In this document: positions 16,607-21,939 of the stretch, one piece after another
Layout: every line of letters starts with the position of its first letter
Position numbering within the stretch: position 1 is the stretch's first letter
From: a bacterium
Lineage (GTDB): Bacteria; Latescibacterota; Latescibacteria; Latescibacterales; Latescibacteraceae
Reading direction: 5' to 3'
Assembly (NCBI GenBank): GCA_021372535.1
Contig: JAJFUH010000125.1
Coordinates: 1-21,939 of the forward strand
Length of the DNA stretch: 21,939 nt
The notes under the pieces: model-generated
Database searches by the model: none
What the model was told of the DNA's origin: nothing
Seen by the model: only the letters and a program-made list of their open reading frames with translations
Position numbers and translations under genes: made by a program

Positions 16607-17409
16607 GCCGCCTGTATCCTGCGGAGGTTTTCGGAAAAGAGCTCTTCGTATGTTTTCCCGTAGCCCTCCGCGCCGGGAAAATTGCTGATGACCGCCACCG
16701 GTGCCTTCATTTTTTCCCCGAGCGACAGGGCGCTCTGGGTGCCTTCCTGGTAATTGCCCACGATAAAAACGGCATCGAGTCCGATGAGTTTCTCGAAATC
16801 CTGAGGGGTTGTGTCTTCGGGGCGTTTGAGCACTCCGACCACATCAAAACCGAGCCATGTGCAGAGCTCAACGGCATTCGTCGCGGCGATGACAGGCGCC
16901 CCATGCCATTGTTCCGCTGTCTTCCGGGCCTCTGCGCCAAGTTTCTCCGTCCGGGCACCGACACCCTCGAGGGATGCGTTTATTTCGGGCGCCCGATCCG
17001 GCAGAAGTGTCACGAGCAGTTCGGCAACATGCTCCGTGAGCCTGAAATAATGCTCCGGGATGAGCGGTGACCCCGTTGTCTCGATGATGTTCATGCCGCG
17101 GACCTCGCCGCCGAGCCGTGCGATCTTTTCATCGAGGATGCTCTGGTAGTCATGCCTGATCACCATTGCCGCTCCCTTGAGGAGCGGTATCACCCGGGGG
17201 CTCAGGTCAAAATGACCGGGACACGATGACGGCGGCAGAATGCTCACCACCTCGACCGGAGCCGAACCGGGAATAACCTCACGCGCCGCGGCTTCGAGCA
17301 TAGAGGTGCTGACAACGACCGACCGGCTCCCGGATGCCGCGGAGACGGTAACAGGGAGCAGCGATACGGTGAAGAGAAAACACGCGACAATGGCGAGCAG
17401 TTTTTTCAT
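16591..17409 (-). CDS. ZnuA-like periplasmic metal-binding protein with altered ligands
   Basis: The 272-residue protein has a Sec signal peptide (positively charged start, hydrophobic core, AASGS-type cleavage near residue 24) and the PF01297-like layout. Candidate metal residues are His66 in CPGHFDLSP (site 1), His120 in IPEHYFRL (site 2), and the acidic or amide region near residue 220. Where ZnuA proteins have a third His before a YLARRYGL-type helix, this protein reads ATNAVELCTWLGF (Asn178, Cys183). Cys63 adjoins site 1. There is no His-rich loop. The protein should deliver a divalent metal, or possibly a metal complex, to the adjacent permease. The unusual set makes zinc less certain than for classical ZnuA. 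The gene starts 4 bases after the receptor stop, with AAGGA at about 9 bases. Confidence 0.83.
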   Translation of the reverse strand: MKKLLAIVACFLFTVSLLPVTVSAASGSRSVVVSTSMLEAAAREVIPGSAPVEVVSILPPSSCPGHFDLSPRVIPLLKGAAMVIRHDYQSILDEKIARLGGEVRGMNIIETTGSPLIPEHYFRLTEHVAELLVTLLPDRAPEINASLEGVGARTEKLGAEARKTAEQWHGAPVIAATNAVELCTWLGFDVVGVLKRPEDTTPQDFEKLIGLDAVFIVGNYQEGTQSALSLGEKMKAPVAVISNFPGAEGYGKTYEELFSENLRRIQAAWQKR

Positions 17410-17413
17410 TGAA

Positions 17414-19345
17414 TCATATCCTTACATCGAGACCGGCCATAAACGTTCTCCCGGGCATGGGATAGCCGGGCCGGAACTCATATGTTACATCGGTAAGGTT
17501 CTCGAATGCAATATATATTTCACCAACATACGAACGCAGAGGAACGAGATAGCCTGCCCGGCAGTTCACAAGCGTATAGGCATCAACTCTGGCAAGCTCG
17601 GCCGGGCTCCGTACACCCTGGACATACTGTTTGTCGACATGCTGGGCATCGGCATTCAGGCGCACCTTGCCGAAAAGCGTATATCCGACTCCGGCGCTCA
17701 GCGACAGGTCAGGAGCGTTCGGCACCGTATCGGGGGATGTATTCATCAGGCAGACGCCGACAAATGTATCGAGGTCCTTGAGCGGCCTGGCATTGGCGGA
17801 CGCTTCGACGCCCTGGGTGGTGTACTTCCCGATGTTCTGTATCGAGGGCGGCGGCGGTGGAGGAGGTACTACGCGGAGAGCATCGGTAACCCTGTCGTGA
17901 AAATAAGTCACATCAAGAGATAACCGGTCGTTGACTTGAGTTGCGCCGCCGACCTCGAAATGATTCAGGTATTCGGCTTCGAGTTTCTTCCATCCCTCAG
18001 GATTTTTTGCGAAGCTCCAGAAATCGCCATACATGATTTTTGCCCAGACACCGGGCAGATTGAATGCACGGGCATAGCTGCCGTGGAACTGGGTCTTTCC
18101 CATTTTCACCACCTGGCCGAACTGATATCCCGCCTGATTGCCGAACTCGCTGCTCATGTTGAACCGCACCCCGGCGGAAGGTATCAACTGGATATCGTCG
18201 CCGAACACATGGCTGACCATGACGTACGGCGCGGTATTGGTGAGGGTCTCGGATGTTTTAGGACCGGTGTAACTCGGCCGTTTATCCTTATACGTGCCGC
18301 CGTAGCTGTCCACATCGAGTCCGGCGACTATTTCACCGGCCTCAGAATATCGCATCGTCTCCCGGATGTGTACACCGGAATTATCGAAGGTCGTTATCCC
18401 GTGATCTTCTTCGTTCGCCGTCGAGCTCCACTCCCGCCAGTCGATATAACCGTCATCATAGTAGGCTTTCACCGTGCCCGAGAACATGCCGTTCTGATGA
18501 GAGAGTGTGCCGATATAGAGCTTCGAATTGTTGTCGAACTGCTGGGTTTTCGGCAGCGGCGGCGTATTCAGGGGTAAAGGATCATGAGCCCAGCTGTCGT
18601 TATACATGAATTGGAAGGAGGCATCGAGACCCCTGCCGAAAGTATACCCGGCCCGGCCATACCCCGTCTGCACTTCGCCATCGGCGTTGTCACGGTGACC
18701 ATCGCTCTTTCTGCTGCTCAGGGTGAGATAATAATCGAAATCACCGGTTTTGCCGCCGTGCTCCAGTTCTCCGACGAGTGTGGAGTACGCACCCAGTGTG
18801 CTGTGGATACGGGTCGTGTATCCTTCCCTGACCATCCGTTTGGGGACGATATTGATCGAGCTGAAAGACATGTTGCCGTTCATGACCGGCTGTACGCTTT
18901 TCTGAATATCGATCCGTTCGGCGATATCGATGCTTGACATATCCATGAGCGGATGAGCCCACACGCCCGAAAAACGGGGAATGCCATCGAACATCGTGCT
19001 TATCTCCGCGCCGGGACGGCCGGATCCATGACCCCGGACAAATACCGCGCCGCCATCTCCGCCGCCATAGTTGCCGATGAGATTATACCGTGAAATGGTC
19101 ACTCCGGGCACTCTCCGGAGAGCGGACGGCAGGTCCTGGGCATTCAGATCATCGATCTGGCGTTCACCCACGGTGCTGACTGTTTCGGCATAACGGGTGA
19201 CCGTGTTCCCCTCGATGACAGGCGGTGCGGTGACGGTGATTTCATCCAGGTAATACCCCCGGTCGGACGATTCGTTCTGCGCCAGCACGAAAGGTGCGGT
19301 GCTCAGCATTACGGCGATGACAAAAACCCCTTTAATCCTCCGCAT
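17414..19345 (-). CDS. TonB-dependent outer-membrane receptor of the metal-uptake operon
   Basis: The protein has a signal peptide ending VLAQ and a TonB-box-like segment LDEITVTAPP. A plug domain follows (roughly residues 50-165: SALRRVPGVTISRYN, VFVRGHGSG, FDGIP, ERIDIQKS), then a beta-barrel ending in the short aromatic strand FMAGLDVRI. It should import a scarce metal or a metal chelate across the outer membrane with TonB energy. The start is placed at the ATG at 19345, with AAAGGA 7 bases upstream. A TTG two codons earlier is less likely. Seven consecutive prolines lie in one barrel loop (nucleotides 17849-17869), followed by the normal YTTQGVEASA strand. Its co-operonic ZnuABC-like set makes a ZnuD-type role a fair guess; haem or cobalamin receptors are usually paired with BtuCDF-type permeases instead. 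Confidence 0.9.
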   Translation of the reverse strand: MRRIKGVFVIAVMLSTAPFVLAQNESSDRGYYLDEITVTAPPVIEGNTVTRYAETVSTVGERQIDDLNAQDLPSALRRVPGVTISRYNLIGNYGGGDGGAVFVRGHGSGRPGAEISTMFDGIPRFSGVWAHPLMDMSSIDIAERIDIQKSVQPVMNGNMSFSSINIVPKRMVREGYTTRIHSTLGAYSTLVGELEHGGKTGDFDYYLTLSSRKSDGHRDNADGEVQTGYGRAGYTFGRGLDASFQFMYNDSWAHDPLPLNTPPLPKTQQFDNNSKLYIGTLSHQNGMFSGTVKAYYDDGYIDWREWSSTANEEDHGITTFDNSGVHIRETMRYSEAGEIVAGLDVDSYGGTYKDKRPSYTGPKTSETLTNTAPYVMVSHVFGDDIQLIPSAGVRFNMSSEFGNQAGYQFGQVVKMGKTQFHGSYARAFNLPGVWAKIMYGDFWSFAKNPEGWKKLEAEYLNHFEVGGATQVNDRLSLDVTYFHDRVTDALRVVPPPPPPPSIQNIGKYTTQGVEASANARPLKDLDTFVGVCLMNTSPDTVPNAPDLSLSAGVGYTLFGKVRLNADAQHVDKQYVQGVRSPAELARVDAYTLVNCRAGYLVPLRSYVGEIYIAFENLTDVTYEFRPGYPMPGRTFMAGLDVRI

Positions 19346-19412
19346 GATCAATCCTTTCAGATGTCCTTGTTATTCTCAGTTAAAGACCGACAGACATTGA
19401 AATCCAGACAAT

Positions 19413-19438
19413 AGTACGAATAAATATTTTGTGTTACT
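19413..19438. promoter_or_regulatory. Candidate operator: 26-bp imperfect palindrome
   Basis: The segment is symmetric about its AAATATTT centre, with AGTA/TACT ends; 9 of 13 position pairs match. It starts just downstream of the -10 box at 19442-19447, overlapping the expected transcription start. That is a suitable place for a metal-sensing repressor such as Fur or Zur. It does not match a specific published box that I can recall, so the regulator is inferred only from context. Confidence 0.35.
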
Positions 19439-19441
19439 TTT

Positions 19442-19469
19442 AATATACGGAAATTAAATTATGTGTCAA
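19442..19469 (-). promoter_or_regulatory. Sigma70-type promoter of the metal-uptake operon
   Basis: On the minus strand, TTGACA (19464-19469, perfect consensus) is followed after 16 bases by TATATT (19442-19447, 5 of 6). Transcription would start near 19435, giving a leader of about 90 bases before the receptor ATG at 19345. The remaining gap to 19598 shows only a weak GTAAACG/CGTTTAC stem near 19500-19531, without a T-tract. Confidence 0.6.
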
Positions 19470-19598
19470 ATGGTTTTCGGGTTTTTTTATGAATTTTCGT
19501 AAACGGGGGCTGTTGCAGATCGTTTACAAACGAATCAGGTTATGATGTTCCGGGGAGAATCAATTATCGATATTCCGCAGCGATACTGTTTATGGGAA

Positions 19599-20519
19599 CT
19601 AGTATTCCTTCAAATCCTCATAAGCATCCCAGACAGGCCAGGTTTTAACGATATCGCCGTACACTTCCGGTTTTCGCTGATGGAAAACCCGGCTGTGTTT
19701 GCGACAGATGCGGAGCTGCTGCAGGTCGAGATCATCGACAATGTAATCGTTTTGCGGCACGAGGCAGATTTTTTTGATGGTGTTCGGGTATTCAGCGATC
19801 ATGGTGGCATAACCGTGATTCGTACAGATCATATCCACATAATTAAGGAACATGCCGGCCTTGACAAGATAATCCTCGATATAAGGCCGTCCGTTCAGCC
19901 AGACAAGAATTTCCGCTCCCTTGAGCGACATGATCTCGTATGATTCCGTAAAATAGCCATCATAACAGGTCATGATGCCGATGGTCGCAAAATCGAGATC
20001 GAACACATCGAAGCTGTCGCCGCTTTTCATGAGCCATTCGACATCGTCTTCTTTCGGAGGCCAGAAGTACGGGGGAACTCCGACAGCGCCATGAACCTTC
20101 TTGTGGCGTCCGATGACAGAACCGTCACGCCCGAACAGAAAGGCAACGTTCGAGAAAGTACCATCTCCGTAATACTCGAAACAGCCGACGATGACATAGA
20201 TGTGGTTTTCTTTCGCCGCCCTGGATACCTTGTCGACTTTAGGGTCGGGGAGTTTGACCTTGCCGAGATGATATTCGGGGAAAACCACCAGTTGAGCGCT
20301 GTCCGAGGCAGCCCGTCCGATATATGACACAACGATATCGGCGGGGTCTTCCCCCTGGGGAGGTACAAGCTGAACCGCGGCGATTCGGGCCGTTTTCCAT
20401 TCCAACTGTGATTTCTTCAGCGCTTTCTGTGCATCGGTTACCCGGACCTGCTGGGCAGCCGCATAAGAAAATGTCATCGCAAGCAACGCCGACATAATCG
20501 GAATACGAAACGTTTTCAC
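19599..20519 (-). CDS. Secreted nitrilase-superfamily (carbon-nitrogen) hydrolase
   Basis: The 306-residue protein starts at GTG (20519), with AGGAGG 7 bases upstream. It begins with a Sec signal peptide (hydrophobic core, AYAAAQ-type cleavage near residue 22). The nitrilase triad is present: Glu82 in VVFPEYHLG, Lys140 or Lys141 in GRHKKVH, and Cys185 in GIMTCYDGYFTE. Family members hydrolyse nitriles, amides or carbamoyl groups; the substrate here is not readable. Most relatives are cytoplasmic, so an exported one is unusual and suggests an extracellular or periplasmic amide substrate. The C-terminal region is short, without the membrane domain of Lnt-type N-acyltransferases, so lipoprotein acylation is unlikely. 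It is transcribed toward the metal-uptake operon, but 254 bases separate the two and the operon has its own promoter. Confidence 0.9.
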   Translation of the reverse strand: MKTFRIPIMSALLAMTFSYAAAQQVRVTDAQKALKKSQLEWKTARIAAVQLVPPQGEDPADIVVSYIGRAASDSAQLVVFPEYHLGKVKLPDPKVDKVSRAAKENHIYVIVGCFEYYGDGTFSNVAFLFGRDGSVIGRHKKVHGAVGVPPYFWPPKEDDVEWLMKSGDSFDVFDLDFATIGIMTCYDGYFTESYEIMSLKGAEILVWLNGRPYIEDYLVKAGMFLNYVDMICTNHGYATMIAEYPNTIKKICLVPQNDYIVDDLDLQQLRICRKHSRVFHQRKPEVYGDIVKTWPVWDAYEDLKEY

Positions 20520-20643
20520 TTCTCTCCTCCTGTTTCAGGTGTATCGGGAATGCAGCGACCGTTTTCGTCGTGAATTTCAGGCTGGATTCACAGTGACATG
20601 ATATCCTCTCTGTTTTGCTGTATCTCACTAACTGACATTGAGT

Positions 20644-20684
20644 TATGAGGGTGGTGAAAAAGTGTCTTTTTCACCACCCTCATA
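20644..20684. repeat. Perfect 19-bp inverted repeat with 3-base loop
   Basis: Nineteen bases ending GGGTGGTGAAAAAG (20644-20662) are mirrored exactly by 20666-20684, with loop TGT at 20663-20665. It lies about 125 bases upstream of the hydrolase start and directly abuts the larger palindrome on its right. Neither strand has a T-tract after the stem, so it is not a classic intrinsic terminator, though it would be a very stable hairpin in RNA. Confidence 0.75.
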
Positions 20685-20978
20685 TATAATTGGCTCATCC
20701 GAATAATGCGTACCCAGTCATAACTATCGTATATACAATGTGATTTGACTTATACCAGAAAAGGTTATTGGATCATCAAGTACAATATGGCTAGTGGTAA
20801 CCTGTTGTCAGTCAAGGCTTCGCCGAAGGCGAACTTGTCTTGGCCTTGACTGACATAGAACCGATATCTTGCTAATCAGGTGTATGAGGATTATTTCTCC
20901 TCATACACCATTAATTGAAAAACTATCGAATAATCATGATAAACACAGGTACTCATTTCTCGGATGAACCATATAATT
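20684..20978. repeat. 295-bp imperfect palindrome with nested hairpins, no gene
   Basis: The ends 20684-20714 and 20948-20978 are reverse complements at 23 of 31 positions, with an exact core TCATCCGA. The centre is a strong stem: TGTCAGTCAAGGC (20806-20818) mirrored exactly at 20843-20855, enclosing TTCGCC-GAA-GGCGAA (20819-20833). A third hairpin lies off-centre: GGTGTATGAGGA (20879-20890) mirrored at 20898-20909 with a TTATTTC loop. The whole is symmetric about 20831. It fills the left half of the 926-base gene-free stretch from 20520 to 21445. Confidence 0.6.
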
Positions 20979-20991
20979 AATTCATTGATAA

Positions 20992-21123
20992 AGTTCACCC
21001 GGATTAATGTTTTTCATATATTTCTCTGAGTCCGGATATCCCAAAAATATTCCCGGCCGGGGGAATTGTTCAATATCATCCTGATAAATAATAACGTGGA
21101 TTGCCTTCCATCAGAATGAATAT
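20992..21123 (-). pseudogene. Possible relic of a gene's C-terminus
   Basis: A minus-strand frame of 43 codons without a start codon follows a TGA and ends in TGA at 20992. It reads in part AIHVIIYQDDIEQFPRPGI, then FLGYPDSEKY and INPGELYQ, which looks like folded-protein sequence rather than chance. It sits directly beside the right arm of the 295-bp palindrome. I do not recognise the family. Upstream of the stop no frame continues convincingly. Confidence 0.25.
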
Positions 21124-21187
21124 ATAAAGAGTACCTCTAATAATTTATAGGGTGAGCGAATTATAAAAAGTTGCATTTATTTCTCAA

Positions 21188-21287
21188 AGTCCCCCTTCCT
21201 GTCCTGCGGACATCCTTCACCCGAGGGGGCGCAGGAACTAAAGGTGGTGCAACGACTTCCCTTGTCCCCTCCGGGGAAAAGGGAACT
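21188..21287. repeat. Second, diverged copy of the C-rich palindromic repeat
   Basis: The ends AGTCCCCCTT (21188-21197) and AAGGGAACT (21279-21287) are near mirror images. TGTCC-TGC-GGACA (21200-21212) followed by ATCC matches the TGCC-TGC-GGCA hairpin followed by ATCCCC in the element at 10409-10524. A second C-rich/G-rich stem (CCCCTCCGGGG) lies near the right end. There is no coding potential. Confidence 0.55.
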
Positions 21288-21385
21288 GTAGTATAAACCA
21301 GAATGACTTTTCAAATACCTTGTATGATAAATAGAGGATCCCTAAATTTTTACATTGCCTGACCCGGTCTATTCACAAAATTTAA

Positions 21386-21410
21386 TAGAACGCGGATTTT
21401 CGCGGATCGG
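21386..21410 (-). repeat. Dispersed ATCCG-type repeat, copy 3 (inverted)
   Basis: These 25 bases are the exact reverse complement of 14954-14978, more than 6 kb away, and TTCACAAAAT just before them extends the similarity. The copy lies 36 bases past the stop of the right-edge gene. Confidence 0.75.
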
Positions 21411-21445
21411 TTGGGATGAAAAAAAGCGTTTTCATAGTCCCGGCA

Positions 21446-21939
21446 TCATTTGTGCTGTTTTAGTGGTACCTCGGGATTGGTATTTTCCCATAGAATTTTT
21501 ATTTCATCGGCGAAGGGTTTGATCTGCAGCATTTTTTTCCGTATAAGAATTTTATATTCCTGACGTTCTTCCTCAGTCATTACATTGAATTCATGGTTTT
21601 TTTCCCGAATAAATGTGTATCCTGTTGATAGTACATTTCCCATGCTGTTCGTCACCACCAATTCCAATCTGTTGAAGAAAAAACCACCTATCAGCATAAT
21701 GATGAGTCCAATAACAATAACACTGGACGATAATTTTAATAAAAAAGGCATTATTTTCTTAATATTCGTTCCAATCTGAAAGGTATTACTGGGCTCTTTG
21801 ACCATATCCCAGGAATTTGACTTAACGATATTTTGAAAATACCTCTCCTTTTCCCTTTCCATGAGTTCATATGCGGCGGGAAGTGTATTCCCTTCAGCAA
21901 ATAATGACAGGTCAGGGATTATGAGATAATATTGTTCCC
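21446..21939 (-). CDS. One-TM protein with HicB-like N-terminal segment, N-terminus cut by window edge
   Basis: The minus-strand frame is open to the last base. An internal ATG at 21862 is not the start, because the codons before it also look coding: QYYLIIPDLSLFAEG, then TLPAAYELMEREKERYF. That phrase resembles the small beta-alpha HicB/UPF0150 fold (YYxxxPDL...AEGxTLxEAxEN). A 20-residue membrane segment follows (SSVIVIGLIIMLIGGFFF), then a charged tail with EEERQEYKILIRKKM that ends in PEVPLKQHK. No HicA-like toxin is visible downstream. HicB antitoxins normally lack a TM segment, so function is unknown; a small membrane-anchored regulator is possible. Confidence 0.6.
   Translation of the reverse strand, partial: EQYYLIIPDLSLFAEGNTLPAAYELMEREKERYFQNIVKSNSWDMVKEPSNTFQIGTNIKKIMPFLLKLSSSVIVIGLIIMLIGGFFFNRLELVVTNSMGNVLSTGYTFIREKNHEFNVMTEEERQEYKILIRKKMLQIKPFADEIKILWENTNPEVPLKQHK

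Noticed and set aside
15827-16663. A 278-codon plus-strand frame opposite the ABC ATPase
   Set aside because: It is the mirror of a complete ABC ATPase with all motifs; the antisense product shows none.
20684-20978. Retron-type msr/msd RNA
   Set aside because: Nested hairpins and terminal inverted repeats are present, but no reverse transcriptase gene is in the window.
1-21939. CRISPR arrays, tRNA or rRNA genes, integrases, phage genes
   Set aside because: I saw no regularly spaced direct repeats with unique spacers, no cloverleaf-like segments, and no recombinase or phage proteins.

Overview
The window looks like a contig from an uncultured Gram-negative bacterium. It carries a TonB-dependent outer-membrane receptor, a Tat-exported protein ending in a FlgD-like/secretion-type C-terminal domain, a lipoprotein-type polysaccharide lyase, and intergenic DNA rich in dispersed palindromic repeats. 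This mix is typical of the FCB-superphylum candidate lineages (for example Latescibacterota or Zixibacteria-like). That placement is inference from gene content, not from a marker gene; no rRNA or tRNA gene was seen.

Left part (1-6304, visibly AT-rich): a cell-surface glycan or glycolipid gene neighbourhood. A multi-membrane-spanning GT39/ArnT-like glycosyltransferase runs off the left edge on the minus strand. A lone SAM methyltransferase follows on the plus strand. Then comes a minus-strand run of four genes: a zinc-ribbon methyltransferase, a radical SAM/SPASM-like protein, a second zinc-ribbon methyltransferase, and a DPM1-like GT2 glycosyltransferase. Just upstream of that run lies a frameshifted remnant of an asparagine synthetase glutaminase domain. 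Its second half is in frame with the first methyltransferase, so the island edge is a recombination scar.

Middle part (6600-14815, GC-richer): a Tat-exported DUF362 protein with its own terminator, a diguanylate cyclase with a long helical N-terminus and a recognisable promoter, an intergenic region packed with two palindromic repeat elements, a 1087-residue heparinase II/III-family lyase on the plus strand, and a small SAM methyltransferase convergent to it.

Right part (15018-19470): a compact minus-strand operon for metal uptake. It encodes a TonB-dependent receptor, a ZnuA-like binding protein, a ZnuC-like ATPase and a ZnuB-like permease, with gene junctions of a few bases or overlapping. 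A good sigma70-type promoter and an imperfect 26-bp palindrome precede it. The operon would move a metal ion or small metal complex through the outer membrane, periplasm and inner membrane.

Beyond it are a secreted nitrilase-superfamily hydrolase (19599-20519), a 0.9-kb gene-free stretch (20520-21445) full of hairpins, repeat copies and a possible gene relic, and the C-terminal part of a one-TM protein with a HicB-like N-terminal segment running off the right edge. No CRISPR array, integrase, transposase or complete defence system is visible. The most unusual material is the repeat and palindrome architecture and the asparagine-synthetase/methyltransferase junction.
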